Positions 7,357-14,335 of a stretch of DNA of 21,003 nucleotides are shown one piece after another. The DNA comes from Rikenellaceae bacterium. Lineage in GTDB: Bacteria; Bacteroidota; Bacteroidia; Bacteroidales; UBA932. The DNA lies in assembly GCA_900767405.1 (NCBI GenBank), contig CAAFZB010000052.1, positions 1 to 21,003 on the forward strand, in the 5' to 3' direction. The notes under the pieces were generated by a model that was not told where the DNA came from, made no database searches, and saw only the letters and a program-made list of their open reading frames with translations. Position numbers and translations under genes: made by a program. Positions within the stretch are counted from its first letter, which is position 1. Every line of letters starts with the position of its first letter.

Positions 7357-7364
7357 TATTTTTG
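7357..7364 (+). promoter_or_regulatory. Candidate -7 element for the PfkB/DUF6913/DUF368 operon
   Basis: TATTTTTG at 7357-7364 matches the Bacteroidota TAnnTTTG element exactly and lies 20 bases before the ATG at 7385. The -33 region is poor, because only TTTA at 7330-7333 is near, at a long 23-base spacing. The element lies in a 66-base divergent intergenic region. Confidence 0.4.
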
Positions 7365-7384
7365 TTTTTCACATACTTCCATAT

Positions 7385-8389
7385 ATGAAACACAAGTCCA
7401 TACTCGGAATAGGAAATGCGCTGACAGATATCCTGGCAGTGCTGCCGGATGATAGCCTGCTAACCAGATTCCATCTGCCTAAAGGCAGTATGCAGCACGT
7501 GGATATGGAAACGGGAGATGAGATTTGGAAATGCCTAAAGCCTCTCGGAGTACATTACGTCGCCGGTGGCTCGACAGCGAATACCATAACCTGTACCGCG
7601 ATTTTCGGAATGGAGTCCGGGTTCATAGGCAAGATAGGGGATGACGAGCTTGGACACCTGTTCCAGAGCGATGAGGAGCAATATGGCGTGAAGTGCACAA
7701 TGCTGCGCGGCAGGCACTCTTCGGGGCGTTCCATGGTCTTCGTATCCGGCGGTAACGCCGAAAGGACGTTTGCAGTATATCTGGGAGCTGCCGAGGAACT
7801 TGTTCCCGAAGATCTTGAACTTTCTATGTTCCAAGGTTATGATTATTTTCATATAGAAGGCTATCTAGTTCAGAATCAATCTCTTATACGCAGGGCCGTG
7901 CAGATGGCGAAAGAGGCCGGCTGCATAATTTCCCTGGATATGGCCTCATATAACGTTGTGGAGTCGAACGGCGCTTTCCTTCACGATATAGTAGAGAAGT
8001 ATGTGGATATTGTTTTTGCGAACGAATCGGAATCCAAGGCTTTTACAAAGATTTCTGATCCGAGGGAGGCGATGAGGGAGATCTCGAAACTCTGTTCGAT
8101 AGCTGTTGTGAAGGTAGGGAAGGACGGAAGCTGGATCAGAAGCGGGGAAGAAGAGCATTTCATCCCCATCTGGCCTGCCGACCCGGTGGACGCTACCGGT
8201 GCGGGAGATACTTATGCGGCGGGTTTCCTGTATGCCCATTCCCTTGGAATGCCACTGAAGGTCTGCGGAGAAGTGGGTTCCATAATTGCCGCCAAGGTGG
8301 TTGAGGTGATAGGTTCCAAGATTGATATTCCTCGCTGGAGGGAAGCAAAAAAAGAAATTAACGCTTTGATAGCCCGGAACAGCAAATGA
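7385..8389 (+). CDS. PfkB/ribokinase-family carbohydrate or nucleoside kinase
   Basis: This 334-residue cytoplasmic kinase transfers phosphate from ATP to a sugar or nucleoside hydroxyl. The N-terminal GIGNALTDIL, the substrate-side AGGSTANT motif (60-67), GKIGDDELG and the C-terminal PfkB signature DATGAGDTYAAGF (269-281), with Asp275 as the expected catalytic base, place it firmly in the PfkB family. Bacteroidota homologues are often annotated adenosine kinase or a generic sugar kinase. Sequence alone does not decide between these, and no transporter or catabolic enzyme for a particular sugar is nearby. Its stop overlaps the start of the DUF6913-like gene (ATGA at 8386-8389), indicating translational coupling. 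That partner arrangement suggests a housekeeping role more than a catabolic one (inference). Confidence 0.9.
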   Translation: MKHKSILGIGNALTDILAVLPDDSLLTRFHLPKGSMQHVDMETGDEIWKCLKPLGVHYVAGGSTANTITCTAIFGMESGFIGKIGDDELGHLFQSDEEQYGVKCTMLRGRHSSGRSMVFVSGGNAERTFAVYLGAAEELVPEDLELSMFQGYDYFHIEGYLVQNQSLIRRAVQMAKEAGCIISLDMASYNVVESNGAFLHDIVEKYVDIVFANESESKAFTKISDPREAMREISKLCSIAVVKVGKDGSWIRSGEEEHFIPIWPADPVDATGAGDTYAAGFLYAHSLGMPLKVCGEVGSIIAAKVVEVIGSKIDIPRWREAKKEINALIARNSK

Positions 8390-8925
8390 ATATTCTGAAT
8401 TTCATAAAATCCATTGGTCGCAAGTACGCTTTGTCCGGAAAGGAAAAGGATTCTTCGAAGACCGGAATCATCCCGCTCGAAAGAATCAGGACGGCCGCCG
8501 TGTTTCTGGATGCCGATGTGCCAGGCAGTGTGAACAGGGTTAAGCAAATCTACGATTACTTCAACAAGAAGGGAATCAGTGCCACCGTGTTTGCCATTAC
8601 GCTAGGCCAGCAGTTCTTCAGTGAAAGTATGCTCAAGGCCGTGTTTATTCACAAGGAAAATCTGTCCTGGTGCGATTGCCCCAAACAGGGCCGCCGTCAT
8701 CCGTCACTTAATGTAGGTGAAGATCTGTTCATCTCCCTTCTGCCAGAAGATTCATTCCCCGTAGAATATGCGGCACGCTGCAGCGGCGCCCAGTTCAAGG
8801 TGGGACGAAAGCAGCTTCCCGGGGACGTATATGATCTGGTTATCTCTGAACCTGCGGGAGTTCACGTAAACCAGATTCAGGCGTTCGACAACATTATGAA
8901 ATTCATAGAAATCATTCAGGCTTAG
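8386..8925 (+). CDS. DUF6913-like protein of unknown function
   Basis: This 179-residue protein has no signal peptide or membrane helix, so it is probably cytoplasmic. A short basic N-terminal helix is followed by a Rossmann-like alternation: IRTAAVFLDADVPGSV, then VKQIYDYFNKKGI, then strand SATVFAI, the ENLSWCDCPK segment, LFISLLPEDSFPVEYAARC, AQFKVGRK and VYDLVISE. The general pattern (strand with D-A, a V-K helix, 'L-W' segment, 'FKVGR', 'YDLxI') matches what I recall of DUF6913, a Bacteroidota family without assigned function. It carries three Cys close together (Trp-Cys-Asp-Cys, and Cys in AARCSG), but no clear metal motif. It overlaps the PfkB-family gene by 4 bases and precedes the DUF368 gene by 6 bases, so all three are likely co-transcribed. 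The family name is from memory and moderate in certainty. Confidence 0.65.
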   Translation: MNILNFIKSIGRKYALSGKEKDSSKTGIIPLERIRTAAVFLDADVPGSVNRVKQIYDYFNKKGISATVFAITLGQQFFSESMLKAVFIHKENLSWCDCPKQGRRHPSLNVGEDLFISLLPEDSFPVEYAARCSGAQFKVGRKQLPGDVYDLVISEPAGVHVNQIQAFDNIMKFIEIIQA

Positions 8926-8931
8926 CAAGAG

Positions 8932-9834
8932 ATGAATATCAGAGAGTCCCTGACAATTGCGCTCAAGGGTTTCGGGATGGGAGCCGGAAGTGTAACCCCT
9001 TGTGTTTCTGCCGGGACTGTAGCTCTCCTTACAGGCATATACCAGCCATTGCTTGACAGCCTTGCATCGTTGTCCAACCCCAGGACCTGGAAGGCCCTTT
9101 TCGGCGGCAGGTTCAGGGAATTCTGGCAGCTTGTCGGCGGCACCTTCCTGGTTTGGCTCACAATAGGTTTCGTGGTAAGTGTGTTGGCGCTGGCCAAGCT
9201 GGTCAGCTGGGGACTGGAGGTACATCCGGTTCAGACCTGGGCTTTCTTCTTCGGCCTTATCGTGGCCTCCACCATACTTCTTTTGTTCGAGATAAAGGAT
9301 TGGAAATTCAGAGACCTGCTTTTCATAGCAATGGGGATTGGCTTGGGAATAGGTATTTTCTGCCTTACCCCGTCCGAGACACCGGATTCTCTTCTTTTCA
9401 TCTTCATCTGCGGAGCCGTTTCGGTGTGCTCGATGATTCTGCCCGGAATAGCCGGCAGTTTCGTGCTTCAGATTATGGGCAAGTACGAGTACATTATGAA
9501 GGCGCTGAATTTTGACAACCTCAACATTCCCGTAATTCTTGTGTTCTGTCTGGGATGTGCGGTTGGCCTTCTTGCTTTCTCGAAATTCCTCAAGTGGCTT
9601 ATGGGCAGGTGGGAGAAGGCAACTCTGCTGGTCCTGATAGGTTTCGTGATGGGCTCTCTGGTACGTATCTGGCCCTATTCCAATATGGAAAGTATCAAAA
9701 GCGCACAGCTGTTGCGTACAGGCTGCGCTTCTCCGCTGGACCTGCAGATACCTTCCGCTATCCTCTGGTGTGCCGCGGGAATAGCGATGATAGCAGCTCT
9801 TCAGGCTGTAAAGGTGCTCAGCTCAAGAAAATAG
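8932..9834 (+). CDS. DUF368 family protein, probable polyprenyl-phosphate translocase (PopT-type)
   Basis: This 300-residue polytopic membrane protein shows the two-repeat signature of DUF368. Repeat 1 has KGFGMGAGSVTPCVSAGT (12-29) and repeat 2 has SMILPGIAGSFVLQIMG (167-183). Recent experimental work on DUF368 (PopT) and DedA (UptA) families showed that they recycle undecaprenyl phosphate across the cytoplasmic membrane for cell-envelope synthesis; by homology the same role is likely here. About 8 membrane segments are visible. An oddity is that the first motif, PGVSGGT in most members I know, reads PCVSAGT (Cys24, Ala27). Its ATG lies 6 bases after the DUF6913-like gene, so it is the third gene of that operon. 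The 3' end meets convergent folD after only 2 bases. Family is confident; whether the altered motif changes activity is unknown. Confidence 0.87.
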   Translation: MNIRESLTIALKGFGMGAGSVTPCVSAGTVALLTGIYQPLLDSLASLSNPRTWKALFGGRFREFWQLVGGTFLVWLTIGFVVSVLALAKLVSWGLEVHPVQTWAFFFGLIVASTILLLFEIKDWKFRDLLFIAMGIGLGIGIFCLTPSETPDSLLFIFICGAVSVCSMILPGIAGSFVLQIMGKYEYIMKALNFDNLNIPVILVFCLGCAVGLLAFSKFLKWLMGRWEKATLLVLIGFVMGSLVRIWPYSNMESIKSAQLLRTGCASPLDLQIPSAILWCAAGIAMIAALQAVKVLSSRK

Positions 9835-9836
9835 GA

Positions 9837-10709
9837 TTATTTCTCTATCCTGTTGACAAAGCAGTCGATGGTGTTCTCCATCAGAGAACAGATGGTCATA
9901 GGCCCTACTCCTCCGGGAACAGGGGTGATTACCGATGCCTTCTGCACGGCCTGCTCAAAATCGACGTCTCCGCAGAGTTTGCCGGTTTCGCTGTCCCGGT
10001 TAATGCCGACGTCAATCACAACGGCCCCCGGGGCTATCATATCGGCGGTGATGAACCGCGGGTTACCTGTTGCGACAACCAGAATGTCGGCCGTGCGGGT
10101 AATCTCTCCCAGGTCTTTGGTGTGTGAATGGCAGATGGTTACGGTGCAGTTCTCGTTAAGGAGCAGCTTCGCAACCGGAAGGCCTACGATATTACTTCGC
10201 CCGATTACTACCGCCCGCTTGCCTTCCATCTTCACTTCGGCTGCCCTCAGCAGCCGGATGATTCCACGGGGAGTGCAGGGAACGCAGTATCGGGGGTTGA
10301 GCTCAGGTTCGGTGCGGCGCCTCCACAGGGCGGCGACGTTCTGCGGATGGAACCCGTCGACGTCTTTTTCCCTGGCGATGGCCGCGATGATGGTTATTTC
10401 GTCAATATGGGCGGGAAGGGGCAGCTGCACCAGTATCCCGTCCACCTCGATGTCGTTGTTGAGTTTGTCGATTATTCCCAGAAGCTCCTCCTGGGTAGTC
10501 TGCTGGGGCAGACGGATGGTGGTGTTCCTGATGCCGATGAGCTTGGATGCGTTTGCCTTGCTCCGGACGTAGGAAATGCTCGCAGGGTCATCGCCTACCA
10601 GCACTACAGCCAGATGGGGTACTCTTCCGTATTTTTCGGGGAAGCTTGCAACTTCCCTGGCCATAAGGGCCTTTAAATTGTCAGATAATTCCTTGCCGCT
10701 CAAAATCAT
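9837..10709 (-). CDS. folD: Bifunctional methylenetetrahydrofolate dehydrogenase/methenyltetrahydrofolate cyclohydrolase
   Basis: FolD interconverts 5,10-methylene-THF, 5,10-methenyl-THF and 10-formyl-THF in the cytoplasm, feeding purine synthesis and formyl-Met-tRNA. At 290 residues the protein has normal length and all hallmark segments: SYVRSKANASK (46-56) with the Tyr47/Lys51 pair equivalent to the catalytic Tyr/Lys of E. coli FolD, VQLPLP (94-99), DVDGFHP (116-122), the nucleotide-binding GRSNIVGLP (170-178), VVIDVGINR and the C-terminal TPVPGGVGPMT. The ATG at 10709-10707 gives the usual N-terminus (ILSGKELS). It is transcribed alone, divergent from cysS, with a 53-base shared promoter region. 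The stop codon lies 2 bases from the stop of the convergent DUF368 gene, leaving no room for a terminator between them. Confidence 0.97.
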   Translation of the reverse strand: MILSGKELSDNLKALMAREVASFPEKYGRVPHLAVVLVGDDPASISYVRSKANASKLIGIRNTTIRLPQQTTQEELLGIIDKLNNDIEVDGILVQLPLPAHIDEITIIAAIAREKDVDGFHPQNVAALWRRRTEPELNPRYCVPCTPRGIIRLLRAAEVKMEGKRAVVIGRSNIVGLPVAKLLLNENCTVTICHSHTKDLGEITRTADILVVATGNPRFITADMIAPGAVVIDVGINRDSETGKLCGDVDFEQAVQKASVITPVPGGVGPMTICSLMENTIDCFVNRIEK

Positions 10710-10713
10710 AGCG

Positions 10714-10721
10714 CGAAGATA
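10714..10721 (-). promoter_or_regulatory. Candidate -7 element of folD
   Basis: TATCTTCG on the minus strand (10721-10714) fits TAnnTTTG with one change and ends only 4 bases before the folD ATG. A poor -33 match (TTACG) lies about 19 bases further upstream. If real, folD mRNA would be essentially leaderless. Confidence 0.35.
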
Positions 10722-10734
10722 AGAATAAAATTCG

Positions 10735-10742
10735 TATATTCG
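10735..10742 (+). promoter_or_regulatory. Candidate -7 element of cysS
   Basis: TATATTCG at 10735-10742 fits TAnnTTTG with one change, 20 bases before the cysS ATG. No TTTG is present at the -33 distance. It lies on the opposite strand within the same 53 bases as the folD candidate. Confidence 0.35.
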
Positions 10743-10762
10743 TAAGATTTAAAGACATTGAA

Positions 10763-12265
10763 ATGAGAGAACTAAGGCTTACAAATACGCTTTCGCGCAA
10801 AAAGGAACTGTTTGTGCCGATTAATGAGGGAAGGGTTGGAATGTACGTGTGCGGCCCCACCGTCTATGGTGACGCTCACCTTGGACACGCCCGCCCGGGA
10901 GTGACCTACGACGTCCTTTTCAAACTTCTTACCCATTTGGGATACAAGGTACGTTATGTGCGCAACATAACAGATGTGGGACATCTTGAGCACGATGCCG
11001 ACGAAGGGGAGGACAAGATAGCCAAGAAGGCCCGTCTCGAGCAGCTGGAACCTATGGAAGTGGTGCAGGCATATACCCTGCGTTATCACGACGCTATGAG
11101 AATGCTCAACGTGGCGCCTCCCTCTATAGAACCCAGGGCCAGCGGACATATAATCGAGCAGATAGAGGCTATTAAGAAAATTCTGGATGCCGGAATGGCC
11201 TATGAAAGCAACGGCAGCATTTATTTCGACGTAGCCAGGTATAACGAGAAGTATCATTACGGAATCCTGTCCGGCCGCACGCTTGAAGACACACTCGAAG
11301 GAACCAGATCTCTGGACGGCCAGTCCGACAAACGGGCCCCTTACGATTTCGCTCTCTGGAAGAAAGCCGAGCCGCAGCACATAATGCGCTGGCCTTCACC
11401 CTGGGGCGACGGTTTCCCGGGATGGCATCTGGAGTGCTCTGTGATGGGGGAGAAGTATCTTGGAAAAGAATTTGACATACACGGAGGCGGAATGGATCTG
11501 ATGTTCCCGCATCACGAGTGTGAAATAGCTCAGAACCAGGCTTCCAGAGGTACCAATGGCGTCCATTACTGGGTTCACAACAATATGATTACAATTGACG
11601 GAAAGAAGATGGGCAAGTCGTTGGGGAATTTCATCACCCTGTTCGACCTGTACAAAAAGTACAGCCCTATGACTATCCGTTTCTTCATTCTCCAGGCCCA
11701 CTACAGGGGAACGTTGGATTTTTCTGACGATGCCCTTGCCGCTGCTCGAAAGGGACTCAAGAGGGTGCTTCAGGCAGCCAGGGATCTCTACGCAATTGCA
11801 GGGGTCAAGGCTCCGGAATACGTTTACGGGGCTCTTCCGCAAAACGTGGCACCGGACCATTGCGCTGCAGAATCAAAGGAAGTCAAGGCCGTATGGGAGA
11901 ACGTTTACGATGCTCTTTGCGACGACCTTAACACTCCTGTTGCGCTTGCCGGTATATCAGAGGCCGTAAGACTCATAAATTCCCATAAGGAAGGCAGCAT
12001 AAAATTGGCAAAGGCCGACATCGATACACTTGTGCAACTTTTCAATGACGTTGTTTTCGGAGTCCTGGGTCTTCGTGACGAGGATTCGGACCAGGCTGGA
12101 GGAACCGGCATCGTAGACGGACTTATGCAAATGGTCCTGGAACACAGGGCGGCTGCCAAGGCTGCAAAGGACTGGGCAGTCTCAGACCATATAAGGGATT
12201 CTCTCAAAGCCCTGGGAATTGTTGTCAAGGACACCAAGGACGGTGTGGAGTGGACATTGGAATGA
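10763..12265 (+). CDS. cysS: Cysteinyl-tRNA synthetase
   Basis: This class Ia aminoacyl-tRNA synthetase charges tRNA-Cys in the cytoplasm. The 500-residue protein has the HIGH motif as HLGH (39-42) and KMSKS as KMGKS (282-286). The zinc site that selects cysteine is complete: Cys30, Cys225, His250 and Glu254, matching in order and spacing the four ligands of E. coli CysS. The region WVHNNMITIDGKKMGKSLGN is typical. It is about 40 residues longer than E. coli CysS, with the extra length spread between motifs. The C-terminal DALR-type domain ends in KDTKDGVEWTLE. Its stop overlaps the start of the exonuclease III gene (ATGA at 12262-12265), so the two are co-translated. An operon of a synthetase with a repair nuclease has no evident functional logic beyond shared housekeeping expression. 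Confidence 0.98.
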   Translation: MRELRLTNTLSRKKELFVPINEGRVGMYVCGPTVYGDAHLGHARPGVTYDVLFKLLTHLGYKVRYVRNITDVGHLEHDADEGEDKIAKKARLEQLEPMEVVQAYTLRYHDAMRMLNVAPPSIEPRASGHIIEQIEAIKKILDAGMAYESNGSIYFDVARYNEKYHYGILSGRTLEDTLEGTRSLDGQSDKRAPYDFALWKKAEPQHIMRWPSPWGDGFPGWHLECSVMGEKYLGKEFDIHGGGMDLMFPHHECEIAQNQASRGTNGVHYWVHNNMITIDGKKMGKSLGNFITLFDLYKKYSPMTIRFFILQAHYRGTLDFSDDALAAARKGLKRVLQAARDLYAIAGVKAPEYVYGALPQNVAPDHCAAESKEVKAVWENVYDALCDDLNTPVALAGISEAVRLINSHKEGSIKLAKADIDTLVQLFNDVVFGVLGLRDEDSDQAGGTGIVDGLMQMVLEHRAAAKAAKDWAVSDHIRDSLKALGIVVKDTKDGVEWTLE

Positions 12266-12999
12266 AACTTATAAGTTGGAACGTTAACGGACTGCGCGCA
12301 GTTGTCAAGAAAGGCTTCGAAGAGTCTTTCCAGGCTCTGGACGCAGACTTTTTCCTGCTTCAGGAGACAAAACTCCAGGCAGGACAGCTGGACTTGGAAT
12401 TCATAGGGTACCAATCCTATTGGAATTATGCCGACAAGGCCGGTTACTCCGGAACAGCAGTATATACAAAGCATACTCCTCTTAACGTGACATACGGGAT
12501 AGGGATCGACGAGTTCGACCACGAAGGCAGGGTCATCACCCTGGAGATGCCCGACTTCTATGTCGTGTGCGTATATGTTCCTAACTCTCAGGACGGTTTG
12601 CGCCGGCTGGAATACCGCCAGCGCTGGGACGTGGCATTCTCGTCTTATCTGAAATCCCTTTCAGAAAAGAAACCTGTTGCCGTAGGAGGCGATTTCAACG
12701 TTGCGCATCAGGAGATTGACCTCAAGAACCCGTCTACGAATCATTTCAATCCGGGCTTTACAGACGAGGAGAGAGCCGGATTCTCGGCTATGCTTGGGAA
12801 AGGGTTCTGCGACAGTTGGAGAGCCCTCCATCCGGCAGAAACAAAATATTCCTGGTGGTCTTACCGGATGAACGCAAGAGAGAAGAACGTGGGGTGGAGA
12901 ATAGATTATTTTCTGACCAGCGGCTTGGTCATCAGAGAAGCCGGAATACATAATGAAATCTTTGGATCTGACCATTGTCCCGTAGAGGTGGTATTTTGA
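12262..12999 (+). CDS. xth: Exodeoxyribonuclease III / AP endonuclease
   Basis: This 245-residue endonuclease/exonuclease/phosphatase-fold enzyme cleaves DNA 5' to abasic sites and trims 3' ends in base excision repair. Active-site residues are all present: Asn7 (SWNVNGLRA), Glu35 (LQETKL), Tyr105 (VYVPNSQ), Asp144 and Asn146 (GGDFNVAHQEIDL), Trp212/Asp215 (GWRIDYF) and Asp237-His238 (GSDHCPVEVVF at the C-terminus). I chose the ATG at 12262, which gives the canonical MKLISWNVNGLRA start and a 4-base overlap with cysS. A GTG at 12250 in frame would add four residues inside cysS and is less likely. The stop is followed after one base by the ATG of the metallophosphoesterase gene, so it is the middle gene of a three-gene operon. 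Confidence 0.97.
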   Translation: MKLISWNVNGLRAVVKKGFEESFQALDADFFLLQETKLQAGQLDLEFIGYQSYWNYADKAGYSGTAVYTKHTPLNVTYGIGIDEFDHEGRVITLEMPDFYVVCVYVPNSQDGLRRLEYRQRWDVAFSSYLKSLSEKKPVAVGGDFNVAHQEIDLKNPSTNHFNPGFTDEERAGFSAMLGKGFCDSWRALHPAETKYSWWSYRMNAREKNVGWRIDYFLTSGLVIREAGIHNEIFGSDHCPVEVVF

Positions 13000-13000
13000 T

Positions 13001-14260
13001 ATGAAAAAAGCTGTTTTAATAATTGTAGCCATTTTATTCTGTTGTGTCCCGGCTGTATGCCAGAATGTTGCAGTGCATTACCTGGTTGCGGATCCCGGTG
13101 AGGATGCTGGTACCGAGGTTGGAATCAACTGGCATTGCAATAGGACAGGCAGTTATCTTGAACTCAGGGAAGCATCTGCATCATCTGAGAAGGTGCAGAG
13201 GTATTGCCCTCTGGAGAAGGTCTGGAACCTGCCTATGGAGTTTGTCACGACGGCCCAGAACGAGAGCGACGAGAAATTCTTCACAGATTCCCGTTACGTC
13301 TGCAGTGTGAACCTGCGGAATCTGAAGAAGGGATGCACATACGAGTATAGGGTAGTTCTGGGAGACTATCGCAGCAGGGTTCAGACGTTTACGACAGCTT
13401 CTGGCTCGAAGGAATGGACATTTGCCGCATTCACCGATTTCCAGCCCGCTCACAATGAAAAGACCCATCCTATGATTGAAAAGATTGTCTCGATTGCAGG
13501 TGGGGATGTTCCTCTTGTCGTTTGCAGCGGTGATATGACAGATTATTCCACCCGCGAACGCGGATGGGGATGGCTTCTGGACAATGAAATTTTTTCCCGA
13601 TTTATCTATGCAAGCTCACCCGGCGACCACGAATATTGGGCTCAGGGCTCGATGGGCCGTATTCCTCAGCTCCCAAAACCGTTGGTTTACAACAGGATTT
13701 TCAACAATCCAAAGAACGGGTTGCAGGAAAGGCTGAATTCAAGCTATTTCTTCCATTACAACAATATTCTTTTCGTCGCGCTGGATATGGCCGATTCAAA
13801 TACCCCCAGGACATCTATGTTCGACAGGGAGGCCGAGTGGTTCGGGCAGGTTGTGGAGAGCCAGGCAGGGACCTACGATTATCTGGTAGTTATGGAGCAC
13901 AAGGGAATCTTCGGCTCATACACGAATGACTCGGGTGTCGCCAAATATATGAGGCCGCTCTGGGCTCCCGTATTCCGTAAGGCCGGAGTGGATCTGGTAC
14001 TCTGCGGTCACGACCATATGTTCTCGCGCTCAGTATGCATAGGAGGAACATATTATCTGGATATGGGAACGTCGGGAAAGAAGGTACGTACTCCCGATGA
14101 AGGCCTATACAATGACGGTCTGCACGAGAAGGTCCTGGATCTGAAGGCCAGCGGCCAGTGTATGGGAGCCGTTATAAACGTGGGCAGGCAGAGTATGGAA
14201 GTGAAAGTTTACGAACTTGACGGCAGCCTTATAGACAGTTTTTGCATTTCAAAAAAGTAA
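13001..14260 (+). CDS. Secreted calcineurin-like metallophosphoesterase with PAP-like N-terminal domain
   Basis: The 419-residue product has a signal peptide (about residues 1-20, cleavage near AVCQ), so it should act in the periplasm or be secreted. Residues about 22-130 look like the fibronectin-III-like N-terminal domain of purple-acid-phosphatase-type proteins (VNLRNLKKGCTYEYRVVLGD). The metallophosphoesterase domain follows: Asp146 (FTDFQ), GDMTDY (177-182), GDHE (208-211), His300 (VVMEHKG) and GHDH (336-339). The usual GNH(E/D) motif reads GDHE, with Asp209 replacing the metal-ligand Asn. The GDxxY Tyr of true purple acid phosphatases is Asp181, so the iron-tyrosinate chemistry is not expected. 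It is the last gene after cysS and xth, one base from xth. The substrate may be a phosphomonoester or diester and cannot be told. Confidence 0.87.
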   Translation: MKKAVLIIVAILFCCVPAVCQNVAVHYLVADPGEDAGTEVGINWHCNRTGSYLELREASASSEKVQRYCPLEKVWNLPMEFVTTAQNESDEKFFTDSRYVCSVNLRNLKKGCTYEYRVVLGDYRSRVQTFTTASGSKEWTFAAFTDFQPAHNEKTHPMIEKIVSIAGGDVPLVVCSGDMTDYSTRERGWGWLLDNEIFSRFIYASSPGDHEYWAQGSMGRIPQLPKPLVYNRIFNNPKNGLQERLNSSYFFHYNNILFVALDMADSNTPRTSMFDREAEWFGQVVESQAGTYDYLVVMEHKGIFGSYTNDSGVAKYMRPLWAPVFRKAGVDLVLCGHDHMFSRSVCIGGTYYLDMGTSGKKVRTPDEGLYNDGLHEKVLDLKASGQCMGAVINVGRQSMEVKVYELDGSLIDSFCISKK

Positions 14261-14280
14261 GGCCGGGCTTCAGGTATATA

Positions 14281-14320
14281 AAAAATAAAGGATGACTTTC
14301 GAAGGTCATCCTTTATTTTA
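14281..14320. terminator. Symmetrical bidirectional terminator between metallophosphoesterase gene and rpoC
   Basis: Bases 14282-14299 pair with 14302-14319 as a near-perfect palindrome (15 uninterrupted pairs beginning AAAATAAAGGATGAC, then a T-G wobble). The outer A/T-rich ends supply T-runs on both strands. It sits 21 bases after the plus-strand stop and 16 bases after the minus-strand rpoC stop, so it should terminate both convergent operons. Confidence 0.85.
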
Positions 14321-14335
14321 TTGATAAAGAGCCGA

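Noticed and set aside
12250..12261. GTG start for the exonuclease III gene
   Set aside because: The ATG at 12262 gives the canonical N-terminus and a standard 4-base overlap with cysS.
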